DNA of 64,000 nucleotides from Actinoplanes auranticolor (GCF_018332655.1 NZ_BOQL01000095.1:20439-84438), one strand, 5' to 3'. Counted from the stretch's first letter, positions 8,318 to 17,761 are shown. The notes: generated from the letters alone by a model not told the origin. Program-made: numbers and translations.

Positions 8318-9370
8318 TCAGGCCGCGCGGAGGGCAACCCGCACGTCGGTCCAGCTCCGCAGCTCGTCCCGGACCTCCGGCCGGCTCTCCTCGCGGACGG
8401 CCTGCTCGTGCGCCCGCGCCAGCACGTCGTCGATCAGCACCGGCCGGCCCCTCGCCGCCGAGTCCACCGCGGCCTCCACCATGGCCAGGCTCAGTACGTT
8501 GCCGTGCACCTCACCCATCGGCGTCACCCCGCTGTGCAACGCCTCCGTGAACACCCGCAACGCGCCGCCGATGCCCGAGTGCCGCCCGTCCGGCCCGTCG
8601 ACTGCCGGTCCGACCGGATCGTGGTCACCGTCCCAGCGGGCCGTACCCCCTTGCGCGCTGACCCGCCACTCGCCGTTCCAGGACGTCTCCGCGCCGGGGC
8701 TGCACCAGCTGCCGTGATAGACGTAGCGGGCGCCGCCGGTCATCTCGAAGACCGCGGCGGCGCAGGCGTCGCCGGCGTACCAGCTCCAGGGCGGGTTCCA
8801 GGTCTGGCACGAGACCGCGATCGGGTCGGCGCCGAGCAGGAACCGGGCGGCGTCGAAGGCGTGGATCGCCATGTCGACCAGCAGTGGCTGGGCCATCTGC
8901 TCGCGGAAGCCGCCGAAGTGCGGCGCCCGGTGGAAGTCGGTGCTCACCGAGCCGACCGGGCCGAGGTGCCCGGTCATCGCCCGCAACGTGAACAGTTGCG
9001 GGTTCCAGGTGCGGGACTGGCTGACCATGAACAGCCGGCCGCTCACGTCCGCCGCCGCCACCAGGGACAGCGCCTGGGCCAGCGTGTCCGCGACCGGCTT
9101 CTCGCCGAGCACGGACAGCCCGGCGAACAGCGCGGTGGTGGTGACCGGGTGGTGGGCCACGGGTACGGTCACGTCGATCACCGCGTCCGCCCCCGTCTCG
9201 GCGGCCAGCGCGGCGACGTCGGTGCCGACCGGCAGTCCCGGTCCGGCCCGGCGGGCCGCCGCCAGGTCCAGGTCGGCCACCCCGGCCAGCTCGACGCCGG
9301 GGTCGGCGTCGATCGCCTCCAGCCAGGCCCGGCCCATTGCGCCGGCCCCGGCCAGCAGCACCCGGATCAT
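8318..9370 (-). CDS. Gfo/Idh/MocA-family NAD(P)-dependent oxidoreductase
   Basis: 350 residues from ATG 9370, which overlaps the thuA-like stop (ATGA); a longer frame has no support. The Rossmann motif is VLLAGAGAMGRAW, and GEKPVADT (about 89-96) is the conserved EKP dinucleotide/substrate loop. The C-terminal alpha/beta domain includes DMAIHAFDAARFLLG, where the His is the usual catalytic-site position. The substrate is a sugar or cyclitol. The ThuA partner suggests oxidation of a disaccharide such as trehalose, as in ThuA-ThuB systems, but the operon carries no transporter. Confidence 0.9.
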   Translation of the reverse strand: MIRVLLAGAGAMGRAWLEAIDADPGVELAGVADLDLAAARRAGPGLPVGTDVAALAAETGADAVIDVTVPVAHHPVTTTALFAGLSVLGEKPVADTLAQALSLVAAADVSGRLFMVSQSRTWNPQLFTLRAMTGHLGPVGSVSTDFHRAPHFGGFREQMAQPLLVDMAIHAFDAARFLLGADPIAVSCQTWNPPWSWYAGDACAAAVFEMTGGARYVYHGSWCSPGAETSWNGEWRVSAQGGTARWDGDHDPVGPAVDGPDGRHSGIGGALRVFTEALHSGVTPMGEVHGNVLSLAMVEAAVDSAARGRPVLIDDVLARAHEQAVREESRPEVRDELRSWTDVRVALRAA

Positions 9371-10131
9371 GCCGTCGGACCCTGGTACGAGCGCCCCGCG
9401 AAGAACTCCCCGGTGTCGTAGCGCAGCAGCTCGGGCAGCACCCGGCCGGGCCGGTCGGTCCGGGCCCAGCGCACCCCGTTGGCGATCACCCGCCGGATGT
9501 CCGGGTGGTGGTAGACCGGATAGTCCTGGTCGCCGGGCTTGAAGTAGAAGATCCGGCCGTGCCCGCGGCGCCACGTGCAGCCGCTGCGGAACACCTCGCC
9601 GCCGCTGAACGAGCTGATGAAGATGAGCTCGTCCGGGGGCGGGACGTCGAAGTACTCGCCGTACATCTCGTCCTCACCGACGACGATCGGGTGCGGCACG
9701 CCCTGGGCGATCGGGTGGGTCGGGTCGACCGTCCAGATCAGTTCGCGGTCGTGCTCGTTGCGCCAGCGCAGGGTGCACGTCGTACCCATGAGCTTGGTGA
9801 AGATCTTGGACCAGTGTCCGGAGTGCAGCACCACCAGGCCCATCCCGGACAGCACGTGCCGGTGCACCCGCTCGACCACCTCGTCGGCCACCTCGCCGTG
9901 CGCGGCGTGCCCCCACCAGGTCAGCACGTCGGTGCCGGCCAGCACCTGTTCGGTCAGGCCGTGCTCGGGCTCGTCCAGAGTGGCGGTACGGACCACCGCG
10001 GCGTCCCCGAGGTTCTCCCGGATGCCGGCCGCGATGGTCCCGTGCATGCCGTCCGGGTAGAGCTTCGCCACGTGTTCCTCGGTGCGTTCGTGGCGGTTCT
10101 CGCCCCACACTGTCACGCGGATCTGGTCCAT
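9367..10131 (-). CDS. ThuA-like (trehalose utilization) protein
   Basis: 254 residues from ATG 10131. The glutamine-amidotransferase-like fold of ThuA is suggested by VTVWGENRHE, DVLTWWGHAAHGEV and GLVVLHSGHWS, with no catalytic Cys triad visible. ThuA proteins work with an oxidoreductase (ThuB, Gfo/Idh/MocA) in the keto-disaccharide route. That exact pairing is present here, with a 4-base overlap. The upstream LacI regulator (37-base gap) completes a three-gene sugar-response operon. Confidence 0.88.
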   Translation of the reverse strand: MDQIRVTVWGENRHERTEEHVAKLYPDGMHGTIAAGIRENLGDAAVVRTATLDEPEHGLTEQVLAGTDVLTWWGHAAHGEVADEVVERVHRHVLSGMGLVVLHSGHWSKIFTKLMGTTCTLRWRNEHDRELIWTVDPTHPIAQGVPHPIVVGEDEMYGEYFDVPPPDELIFISSFSGGEVFRSGCTWRRGHGRIFYFKPGDQDYPVYHHPDIRRVIANGVRWARTDRPGRVLPELLRYDTGEFFAGRSYQGPTA

Positions 10132-10168
10132 GCTGCGTCCCTCCTGATCTCCAAGCGGTGCCGGCGCG

Positions 10169-11194
10169 TCAGCCGGTCAGGGTGGTGCGGCGCCGGGTCA
10201 GGCGCGGCGAGATCAGCTCGACCGGGGCGACCGGGCCGGCCCCGCCCGGATCGAGGAGCCGGAACAGCGTGCGCATGGCCCGGCGGGAGACGTCCCGCGG
10301 CTCCAGCGAGACGTTGGTGACCGGGGGAGTGGTGCCCTCGGCCAGCACGTCGGGACAGAGCCCGACGACGGACAGGTCCCGGCCCGGCAGCCGCCCGCGG
10401 CCGGCCGCCGCGGTCAGCACCGGCTGCACCGCCTCGGTGTCGTGCACGACGACGCCGAGCCGCCCGCCGGGACTGGGCTCACCGCATCCCAGTGCCTCGT
10501 CCAGGGCGGCCGAAACCCCGCGCGGTCCTCGTTCCGGCTGGTCCACCACCGTGCACGGCACGCCGTGAGCCGCCGCCGCCGCGGTGGCGCCCCGCCGGAA
10601 ACGGCCCACGAAGTTGACCTCCCGCGCCACGGTCGGCCGCGGATGGCCGATCAGCACGATCCGGTCGTGGCCGGTGGCCGCCAGGTGCTCCACGGCCAGC
10701 CGGCCGGCCCGCTCGAAGTCCAGGTCGACGCAGGGCAGGCCGAGCGGCTCGGCGGGCAGGCCGATCAGGATCACCGGTACGGCCAGCCCGGCGGCGACCG
10801 GGATCCGGGCGTCGTGCGTCTCGATGTCCATCAGCACGACGGCGTCGCACAGGGAGCGTGCGGCCAGCCGGGTCAGCCCGGCGGAGCCCTCGTCCCGGGT
10901 GACCAGCAGGATGTCGTGGTCCTGCTCGCGGGCGCAGTGGGCGATGGTCTCGATGAACGGCAGCAGCCCGGACGTGTCGGCGTCCGGCCCGAACGGCACC
11001 ACCAGGCCGATCACGCGGGTGCGCTGGCTCTTGAGGGCGCGCGCGCCGGCGTTGGGCTGGAAGGCGAGCTCCGCGATGGCGGACTCGACCCGGCGCCGGG
11101 TCTCGGGCGAGATCGAGCGGCGGCCGCTCATCACGTACGAGACCGTGCTCTGCGAGACGCCGGCCAGCCGGGCCACGTCTCTGCTGGTGACCAT
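10169..11194 (-). CDS. LacI-family transcriptional regulator of the thuA-oxidoreductase operon
   Basis: 341 residues. The N-terminal LacI helix-turn-helix is TSRDVARLAGVSQSTVSYVM (about 3-22) with the hinge-helix region through residue 60, followed by a periplasmic-binding-like sugar sensor domain. It is transcribed first in the operon, and a perfect 18-base palindrome stands 19 bases upstream of its start, so it probably represses itself and the two sugar genes. The inducer is unknown; a disaccharide is likely. Confidence 0.93.
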   Translation of the reverse strand: MVTSRDVARLAGVSQSTVSYVMSGRRSISPETRRRVESAIAELAFQPNAGARALKSQRTRVIGLVVPFGPDADTSGLLPFIETIAHCAREQDHDILLVTRDEGSAGLTRLAARSLCDAVVLMDIETHDARIPVAAGLAVPVILIGLPAEPLGLPCVDLDFERAGRLAVEHLAATGHDRIVLIGHPRPTVAREVNFVGRFRRGATAAAAAHGVPCTVVDQPERGPRGVSAALDEALGCGEPSPGGRLGVVVHDTEAVQPVLTAAAGRGRLPGRDLSVVGLCPDVLAEGTTPPVTNVSLEPRDVSRRAMRTLFRLLDPGGAGPVAPVELISPRLTRRRTTLTG

Positions 11195-11212
11195 GCCGGG
11201 CCCACCTCCCGC

Positions 11213-11230
11213 AGTCGATACGTATCGACT
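11213..11230. promoter_or_regulatory. LacI-type operator
   Basis: AGTCGATACGTATCGACT is a perfect 18-base palindrome with a central CG, the classical form of LacI/GalR sites. It is placed immediately upstream of the lacI-like gene. It is the only perfect copy noticed in the window, pointing to a local regulator. Confidence 0.75.
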
Positions 11231-11243
11231 ATCCCGGGCGAGC

Positions 11244-12782
11244 CTAGCCGGGCGTGGCCGGCGCGTTCAAGAGCACGCCGCCGCCCCCGCGCTTGGCCCG
11301 GTACATCGCCGCGTCCGCGCCGCGCATCAGGGCCGGCATGCTGTCGGCCTCGCCGGGGAACAGCGCGATGCCGATGCTGGCGCCCACCCGGACCTCGCGG
11401 CCCTCGATGTCGTACGGCTCGCACAACCGGGCGTGCAGCCGCTCGGCCGCCGACCGGGCCGCGGTGGCGTCCGGATCGCGGGCCAGCAGGATCGCGAACT
11501 CGTCGCCGCCCAGGCGCGCGACCACGTCCCGCTCGCGCAGGCTGCTCTCCAGCCGCCGGCCCACCGCCTGCAGCAGGGCGTCGCCGGCGTGGTGCCCGAC
11601 GGTGTCGTTGACCCGCTTGAAGCCGTCCAGGTCGAGCAGCAGCAGGGCGAGTCGGCCGCCGGTCGCCTGCGCGTCGGCGACCTCCTGCTCGGCCCGTTCC
11701 AGCAGGTGGGTGCGGTTGGGCAGGCCGGTCAGCGGGTCGTGGTACGCCTGGCGGGTCAGCTCGGCCAGGTGCCGCTGCTGGGCCTGGCGCAGCCGGGCGC
11801 TGTCGACGATCATCGCGCCCTCCAGTGCCACCTGCCGGGCCAGCGCGTGGTCGCGCCCGGTCCAGCGCCGCGGGCCGCTGGCGTCACCGCACATCACCAT
11901 GCCGACCGGCCCGGCCGCGGACATCAGCGGCATGGCCAGGAACGAGCGCAGTTGCAGGGTCTGCACGAAGCCGCCCGGGCGGACCTGGGCCCGGGTGACG
12001 TCGCCGACCAGGGTGGGCTCGCCGGCACCGGCGGCCATGGCCCGCCAGACCGGGGAGTCGGCGGCGAGCTTGCCGTTCAGGTTGCGGACCAGCTCGGCAC
12101 TGATCGGCTCGGTGATGCCGACCCCGGCCGCGTAGCAGATCCGTCCGTCCGGGCCGATCAGGTGCACGGCCGCGCGCTCGGTGCGGAACGCCTCGCTGGT
12201 GGCGCGGGCCAGCAGGCGGCCGGCCTCCTCGACCGTGGTGGCGGCGGTGCCCTGCTCGAACAGCCCGCGGATGGTGGCGTTGGCGCGCGCGACGTACTGG
12301 TGGTCCTGCTCGGCGGCCAGGGCCTGCAGGGTGGTGGCCAGCTGCAGGCCGATGGTGGCCGCCACCTCGGGGCGCAACGCGTCGATGCTGTCACCGGTGA
12401 GGACGAGGACGCCCAGGGTCCGGCCGCCGATGCGCAGCCGTACCGCCGTACGGTCGCCGTCGCGGACCGGTGGTGCGCCCGCCGCGACGCGGAAGACGGC
12501 GCCGGCCAGGGTGATGTCGCCGCGTGCGGCGGCGCCGTGGGTGGCCCCGGGAGCCAGGCTGCCGTCGTCGGGGTCGAGGGTGAAGACGGAGGCGGCGCGC
12601 AGCCCGCACGGGCCGCTGAGGCGCCCGGCGACGATGGCGAGCATGTGGGCGACCGAGGGGATGTCGCGGGTCATCACGGCGATCAGGTCGTTGTGCAACA
12701 GAGCCTGGTCGTCATCGGGCGACGACACCGCCACCGCCGGCGCGCCCGCGCCGACGGTACGCATGTCATTGCTCACTGTCAC
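11244..12782 (-). CDS. GAF-GAF-GGDEF diguanylate cyclase
   Basis: 512 residues from GTG 12782; GTG 12776 or ATG 12764 are alternatives. Two GAF-like sensor domains occupy about residues 40-155 and 175-330. The GGDEF domain follows (YHDPLTGLPNR at 347-357), with the intact active site GGDEF at 425-429. RERD at 416-419 lies exactly five residues before it, a canonical RxxD product-inhibition site. There are no transmembrane helices, so it should make c-di-GMP in the cytoplasm in response to small ligands or redox cues. Confidence 0.93.
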   Translation of the reverse strand: MTVSNDMRTVGAGAPAVAVSSPDDDQALLHNDLIAVMTRDIPSVAHMLAIVAGRLSGPCGLRAASVFTLDPDDGSLAPGATHGAAARGDITLAGAVFRVAAGAPPVRDGDRTAVRLRIGGRTLGVLVLTGDSIDALRPEVAATIGLQLATTLQALAAEQDHQYVARANATIRGLFEQGTAATTVEEAGRLLARATSEAFRTERAAVHLIGPDGRICYAAGVGITEPISAELVRNLNGKLAADSPVWRAMAAGAGEPTLVGDVTRAQVRPGGFVQTLQLRSFLAMPLMSAAGPVGMVMCGDASGPRRWTGRDHALARQVALEGAMIVDSARLRQAQQRHLAELTRQAYHDPLTGLPNRTHLLERAEQEVADAQATGGRLALLLLDLDGFKRVNDTVGHHAGDALLQAVGRRLESSLRERDVVARLGGDEFAILLARDPDATAARSAAERLHARLCEPYDIEGREVRVGASIGIALFPGEADSMPALMRGADAAMYRAKRGGGGVLLNAPATPG

Positions 12783-12786
12783 AGTG
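12774..12786. promoter_or_regulatory. Palindrome over the diguanylate cyclase start codon
   Basis: CACTGTCACAGTG is a perfect 6-1-6 palindrome covering the proposed GTG start of the cyclase gene, on the side of the divergent ugd gene. It could be an operator or could argue for the later start at 12764. Symmetry alone supports it. Confidence 0.3.
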
Positions 12787-12910
12787 GGTTCGATCGGCAG
12801 TGATCCGACTCGCCTGAGGATCCCGTGACACCCGGCGGCGCGACAGGACGGATTACCGTGCAGCGATCGGGTACACCCGGACCCGATGCCGAGGGAAGGG
12901 AAGTGCGGGC

Positions 12911-14278
12911 ATGAAGGTGTGCGTCGTAGGAACCGGCTACGTGGGTCTCACCACCGGCGTCAGCCTGGCGTTTCTCGGGCACGACGTCACCTGCGTGGAC
13001 CTCGACCAGGCCAAGGTCGACCTGCTCAGCGGGGGCCGCTCGCCGATCTACGAGCCGCACATGGATGCCCTGCTGGCCGACTCGGCCGAGCGGATGACCT
13101 TCACCACCGACTACAGCGCGGCAGTGCCCGGCGCCGACGTGGTGTTCATCGCCGTGCAGACCCCGTCACTGCCGGACGGCAACCCGGACCTCCAGTACCT
13201 GCGCTCGGCCGCGGAGAGCGTCGGGCAGCACATCGACGGCGAGTTCACCGTCGTGATCAACAAGTCGACCGTGCCGATCGGCAGCAGCAACTGGGTCGAC
13301 TCCATCCTGCGGGAGTCGTTCGAGCGCACCCACGAGCGGCGCAGCGACGGCGAGTTCTCCGTCGCGTCGAACCCGGAGTTCCTGCGCCAGGGTGCGGCGA
13401 TCCAGGACACCCTCTACCCGGACCGGATCGTGGTGGGCTCGGACAACCCGCGCAGCCTCGACGTGCTCAACCGCCTCTACCGCACGATCCTGAACCAGAC
13501 GTTCACGCCGCCGACGTACCTGCCGCGGCCCGCCGAGCTCGGCGCGGTGCCGATGGTCTCGACCGACCTGGCCTCGGCCGAGCTGATCAAGTACGCCGCC
13601 AACGCCTTCCTGGCCCTCAAGATCAGTTTCGCCAACGAGATCGGCCAGCTCGCCGGCAAGGTCGGCGCGGACATCTCGCAGGTCACCCGGGGCATCGGCC
13701 TGGACACCCGGATCGGGCCGCGCTTCCTGCAGCCGGGCATCGGCTGGGGCGGCTCCTGCTTCGGCAAGGACACCGCCGCGCTGATCGCCACCAGCGCCGA
13801 GTACCACCACGCCATGCCGATCGTCACCGCCGCCCGCGAGGTCAACCAGATGCAGCGCCGGCTGGTCGTGGACCGGCTGCTGGACGAGCTGCGCATCCTC
13901 AAGGGCCGCAAGATCGGGCTGCTCGGGCTGGCGTTCAAGCCGAACACCGACGACATGCGCGACGCGCCGGCGCTGGACATCGCCCGGATGCTGATCGACC
14001 GCGGCGCCCGGATCCGGCTGCACGACCCGGTCGCCGCCGAGCGGTTCCGCCGTGAGCAGCCCGAGCTGGCGCCGTACCTGGCCGGCGAGGTCGAGGAGAT
14101 CTTCGACGACAGCGACGCGGTCGTGCTGGTCACCGAGTGGTCGGAGTACCTCGACCTGGACTGGGGGAAGTTCGCGTCGCTGATGCGGACCCCGGTGGTG
14201 CTGGACGGCCGGCACTGCCTGGACCCGGAGCGCCTGGTCAAGCTCGGCTACCGCTACCTGGCGGTCACCGGCCGCTGA
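12911..14278 (+). CDS. UDP-glucose 6-dehydrogenase (UDP-sugar dehydrogenase)
   Basis: 455 residues. The N-terminal NAD site is VCVVGTGYVGL, NKSTVPIGS (118-126) follows, and the catalytic cysteine is Cys283 in GWGGSCFGKD. FKPNTDDMRDAP marks the C-terminal sugar-binding domain. The enzyme oxidises UDP-glucose to UDP-glucuronate for envelope polysaccharides. It stands alone, divergent from the cyclase gene. UDP-ManNAc dehydrogenases share the fold, but the 'GxGYVGL' and central sequence favour UDP-glucose. Confidence 0.92.
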   Translation: MKVCVVGTGYVGLTTGVSLAFLGHDVTCVDLDQAKVDLLSGGRSPIYEPHMDALLADSAERMTFTTDYSAAVPGADVVFIAVQTPSLPDGNPDLQYLRSAAESVGQHIDGEFTVVINKSTVPIGSSNWVDSILRESFERTHERRSDGEFSVASNPEFLRQGAAIQDTLYPDRIVVGSDNPRSLDVLNRLYRTILNQTFTPPTYLPRPAELGAVPMVSTDLASAELIKYAANAFLALKISFANEIGQLAGKVGADISQVTRGIGLDTRIGPRFLQPGIGWGGSCFGKDTAALIATSAEYHHAMPIVTAAREVNQMQRRLVVDRLLDELRILKGRKIGLLGLAFKPNTDDMRDAPALDIARMLIDRGARIRLHDPVAAERFRREQPELAPYLAGEVEEIFDDSDAVVLVTEWSEYLDLDWGKFASLMRTPVVLDGRHCLDPERLVKLGYRYLAVTGR

Positions 14279-14285
14279 GCGGCGG

Positions 14286-14345
14286 CTCAGGGCCGGGCGG
14301 CTCAGGGCCGGGCAGCTCAGGGCCGGGCAGCTCAGGGCAGGGCGG
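14286..14345. repeat. Four tandem copies of a 15-base unit
   Basis: CTCAGGGCCGGGCAG and close variants recur at 14286, 14301, 14316 and 14331. The last copy contains the stop codon of the convergent cutC gene. It lies in the short gap after ugd, so copy number can change without harming either protein except at the cutC C-terminus. Confidence 0.9.
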
Positions 14346-15018
14346 CGCGCCAGGTCTCGACGAGCGCGGGGTCCACGGGGGCGTCCCAGCGGCCGCCGGG
14401 ACGCACCGCGCTGCCGGTGTGGAAGGCGTCCACGCCGGCGGCCAGCAGGGGCGCGAGGTGGTGCCGGCGCAGGCCGCCGCCGGCCAGCACCCGCGGCGGT
14501 GACGCCGCTTCGGCGGTCAGGGTGGTCAGGCCCTCCTCGACGGTCGCCGGGCTGCCGGCGGTGAGCACGCAGTCCAGGCCGGGCAGCCCGGCCAGCGCGC
14601 GGCGGGCGGCGGGCCGGTCGGCGGTGTGGTCCAGCGCGCGGTGGAACGTCCACCGGCAGCCGCCGATGGCCCCGAGCACCGCCTCGACGGCGTCCAGATC
14701 CACCGCGGCGCGCCCGTCGAGGAAGCCCAGGACGAACTCGTCGGCCCCGGCGGCGCGCAGGCCGGTCGCCGCGTCGACCAGGGCGCCGGGGTTGCTCAGC
14801 GCGTACCCGTCCTCGGCGCGCAGCATGACCCGGACCGGGAGGTCGACCGCTTCCCGGACCGCCGCGAAGGTCGCGACCGAGGGTGTGAGGCCCTGCCGGC
14901 CCATGTCGGCCACCAGCTCGATCCGGTCGGCGCCGCCGTCGCGCGCCGCCCGCGCGTCCGCGGCGTCCAGCGCGATCACTTCCAAGATCGATTCAGGCAC
15001 CGCGGCATCGTCGCACAT
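14332..15018 (-). CDS. cutC: CutC-family protein (copper homeostasis)
   Basis: 228 residues from ATG 15018; the open frame runs further upstream without a family match. A TIM-barrel pattern is present: LEVIALDAADARAARDGGADRIELVADM, PVRVMLRAEDGY, EFVLGFLDG and the ending FHTGSAVR. CutC proteins have been linked to copper handling, although their reaction is not established. The stop codon sits inside a 15-base tandem repeat. No copper-related neighbours are seen. Confidence 0.9.
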   Translation of the reverse strand: MCDDAAVPESILEVIALDAADARAARDGGADRIELVADMGRQGLTPSVATFAAVREAVDLPVRVMLRAEDGYALSNPGALVDAATGLRAAGADEFVLGFLDGRAAVDLDAVEAVLGAIGGCRWTFHRALDHTADRPAARRALAGLPGLDCVLTAGSPATVEEGLTTLTAEAASPPRVLAGGGLRRHHLAPLLAAGVDAFHTGSAVRPGGRWDAPVDPALVETWRAALP

Positions 15019-15213
15019 CAGTCTGAACGGCTTGCCCCAGCGACACGACCATCGAGGTTCTTCCATTCAAGCCTTGACGGGATCTGAGCATTCTTGTTGA
15101 ACTGTGTTTGCTCCTGGGTGGTCCCGAAAAGCGCTCCCCGTTCTGTCCGAACGCGACGGCCGAGTGCGGACCGGTGCTGCCCGTGTTCTTTCCCACCGAG
15201 AGGACCACAGCAC

Positions 15214-17718
15214 ATGACCACACCCCGGACAGCGCGGCGGGCCGTCACCGCCGCCGCCGTCACCCTTCTCGCCATCGGCACCGCCGGTGCCGCCGGCGCC
15301 GGACCCGCCGGCGCCGCCGAACCGCAGTGGCACAAGGGCATCCCGCCGATCGCCACCCCCTGGACCGCGCAGGTCGGACCGCAGAACGCCCTGCCGGAGT
15401 ACCCCCGCCCGCAGCTGGTCCGCAGCAAGTGGCAGAACCTCAACGGCGTCTGGCAGTTCGGCAAGGCGGCGGCCGGCCAGGCCCCGCCCGTCGGCCAGGA
15501 CCTGGCGGAGCGGGTGCTGGTGCCGTACCCGATCGAGTCCGCGCTGTCCGGGATCCAGCGCCACGAGGACCGGATGTTCTACCGCCGTACGTTCACCGTG
15601 CCCGCCGGCTGGCAGGTCGGGCAGGGACAGCGGCTGGTGCTGCACTTCGGAGCGGTCGACTACGACGCCAAGGTGTGGGTGAACGGCACCGAGGTCGCCA
15701 CCCACCGCGGCGGCTACGACAAGTTCGACGTGGACGTCACCGCCGCGCTGAAGGGGACCGGCCCGCAGGAGCTCATCGTCTGGGCCGAGGACCTCACCGA
15801 CGCCACCGGCCAGCCGATCGGCAAGCAGCGCCGGGTCTCCGACCGCGGCATCTTCTACCAGGGCAGCTCCGGCATCTGGCGCACGGTGTGGATGGAGCCG
15901 GTCGCCGACTCCAGCGTCTCCGGCCTGATCATGACGCCGGACCTGGCGGCCTCGGCGCTCAAGCTCACGGCCGAGACCGTGCGGGGCGAGGGCCTGACGG
16001 TCCAGGCCGTCGCCAAGGCCGGCGGCAAGGTGGTCGGCAAGGTCACCGGCGCCGCGGGTACGCAGCTGAGCCTGCCCGTCCCCCGGGCCAAGCTCTGGTC
16101 GCCCGACAACCCGTACCTGTACGACCTCGAAGTCACGCTGCTGAACGGGCGCCGCACCGTCGACTCGGTCAAGTCGTACTTCGGCATGCGGGCCATCGGC
16201 ACGAAGAAGGGCGCCGACGGCAAGCTGCGGATTGCCCTCAACGGCAAGATCCTGTTCAACATGGCCACGCTGGACCAGGGCTTCTGGCCCGACGGCCTGA
16301 ACACCGCGCCCACCGACGCCGGGCTGAAGTTCGACCTCCAGCAGCACAAGGAGATGGGCTTCAACGCCGTCCGCAAGCACATCAAAGTCGAGCCCGACCG
16401 CTGGTTCTACTGGGCCGACAAGCTGGGCCTGTTGGTCTGGCAGGACATGCCGTCGGCCAACACCGGGCCGATCCCGCCGGAGTGGCGCGAGCAGTTCGAG
16501 GCCGAGCTGCACGAGATGATCCGTGAGCACCGCAGCTGGACCTCGGTGATCGCCTGGGTGCCGTTCAACGAGGGCTGGGGCGAGTGGGACCGCGAGGCCA
16601 CCGGCCGCATCGCCGAGGACGTCAAGAAGCAGGATCCGAGCCGGCTGGTCAACGCGCACAGCGGCGTGAACTGCTGCAACTCCAAGGGCGACTCCGGCAA
16701 GGGCGACGTCATCGACTTCCACCAGTACCTCGGCCCGGCCTCCCCGGCGCCGGACGAGAACCGGGTGTCGATCGACGGCGAGCACGGCGGCTACGGCCTC
16801 AAGACCTCCAACCACATGTGGTTCGGCGACGGCCAGGCGTACGAGATGACGCCGGACTCCGCCACGCTGACCCGCAAGTACGTGGAGAACCAGCGGGCCG
16901 TGCTCACCTCGGCGCGCTCCTGCGGGATCAGCGCGGCGATCTACACCCAGATCACCGACGTCGAGGGCGAGCTCAACGGCTTCTGGACCTACGACCGGCA
17001 GGTCGCCAAGATGGACTTCCGGCAGGTCCGCGCGATCAACCGGGAGATCATCGCCAAGGCCGACGGCACCCCGGGCGACACCCCGCAGCCGGGCCCGGGC
17101 ACGCCCGGTCTGACCGGCGTCGCGTTCTACCCGCTGGACGGCAACACCGAGGACGCCGCGGGCGACCACGACGCCACTCTGGTCGGTGACCCCGGCTATG
17201 TGGACGCCAAGAAGGGCCAGGGCGTCGACCTCAACGGCTCCAGCCAGTTCATCGACACCGGGGCACCGGTGCTGAACACGGCGTCGGACTACACCGCCTC
17301 CGCCTGGGTGAAGCTCGACAAGGCCGACGGCGTGTTCCAGACCATCGTCAGCCAGGACGGCGCCAGCGTCAGCGACTTCTTCCTGCAGTACTCGGGGGCC
17401 GACCAGCGGTTCGCGATGAGCTTCGCCGGTGTCCGGGCGCTGGGCCCGGCCAAGCCGGAGGTCGGCCGCTGGTACCACCTCACCGGCGTACGGGACACCG
17501 TGCGCGGTGAGCTGCGGCTGTACGTCGACGGTGAGCTCGCCGGCCGGACCGGTGCCTGCCTGCCGCAGGCGGCACCGACCGGCAACACGGTGATCGGCCG
17601 CGGCAAGTACGGCGGCAACCCGGTCGACTACCTGGACGGCACGGTCGACCAGGTGCACCTGTACGACCGGGCCCTGTCCGCGGCGGAGATCAAGGACCTG
17701 TACGCCTCGGGCAACTAG
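15214..17718 (+). CDS. Secreted glycoside hydrolase family 2 enzyme with C-terminal LamG-like domain
   Basis: 834 residues from ATG 15214, with GAGAGGA upstream. Residues 1-33 are a signal peptide (VTAAAVTLLAIGTAGAAGAG). GH2 sugar-binding, immunoglobulin-like and TIM-barrel domains follow. The proposed acid/base is Glu453 in WVPFNEGWG, and Glu523 in DGEHGGYG is the likely nucleophile. After a Pro/Gly linker, residues about 629-834 form a concanavalin/LamG-type domain. Substrates could be beta-galactosides, mannosides or glucuronides outside the cell; the sequence does not decide. A clear hairpin terminator follows. Confidence 0.9.
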   Translation: MTTPRTARRAVTAAAVTLLAIGTAGAAGAGPAGAAEPQWHKGIPPIATPWTAQVGPQNALPEYPRPQLVRSKWQNLNGVWQFGKAAAGQAPPVGQDLAERVLVPYPIESALSGIQRHEDRMFYRRTFTVPAGWQVGQGQRLVLHFGAVDYDAKVWVNGTEVATHRGGYDKFDVDVTAALKGTGPQELIVWAEDLTDATGQPIGKQRRVSDRGIFYQGSSGIWRTVWMEPVADSSVSGLIMTPDLAASALKLTAETVRGEGLTVQAVAKAGGKVVGKVTGAAGTQLSLPVPRAKLWSPDNPYLYDLEVTLLNGRRTVDSVKSYFGMRAIGTKKGADGKLRIALNGKILFNMATLDQGFWPDGLNTAPTDAGLKFDLQQHKEMGFNAVRKHIKVEPDRWFYWADKLGLLVWQDMPSANTGPIPPEWREQFEAELHEMIREHRSWTSVIAWVPFNEGWGEWDREATGRIAEDVKKQDPSRLVNAHSGVNCCNSKGDSGKGDVIDFHQYLGPASPAPDENRVSIDGEHGGYGLKTSNHMWFGDGQAYEMTPDSATLTRKYVENQRAVLTSARSCGISAAIYTQITDVEGELNGFWTYDRQVAKMDFRQVRAINREIIAKADGTPGDTPQPGPGTPGLTGVAFYPLDGNTEDAAGDHDATLVGDPGYVDAKKGQGVDLNGSSQFIDTGAPVLNTASDYTASAWVKLDKADGVFQTIVSQDGASVSDFFLQYSGADQRFAMSFAGVRALGPAKPEVGRWYHLTGVRDTVRGELRLYVDGELAGRTGACLPQAAPTGNTVIGRGKYGGNPVDYLDGTVDQVHLYDRALSAAEIKDLYASGN

Positions 17719-17729
17719 CAACGGTGCGA

Positions 17730-17758
17730 GCGGCGGGCTCCCCCCGGGGGCCCGCCGC
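17730..17758. terminator. Bidirectional terminator hairpin
   Basis: GCGGCGGGC and GCCCGCCGC form a 9-base stem, with further C/G pairing in the loop (CCCC/GGGG). It lies between the convergent GH2 gene (ends 17718) and the sigma-partner gene (ends 17762). No U-run is present, as usual in actinobacteria. Confidence 0.75.
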
Positions 17759-17761
17759 CTG

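Noticed and set aside
14286..14345. Tandem 15-base repeats considered as a CRISPR array
   Set aside because: Units are contiguous with no spacers and there are no cas genes.
15067..17721. An 884-codon open frame opposite the GH2 gene
   Set aside because: It mirrors the GH2 codons, lacks any motif, and GH2 is unmistakable.
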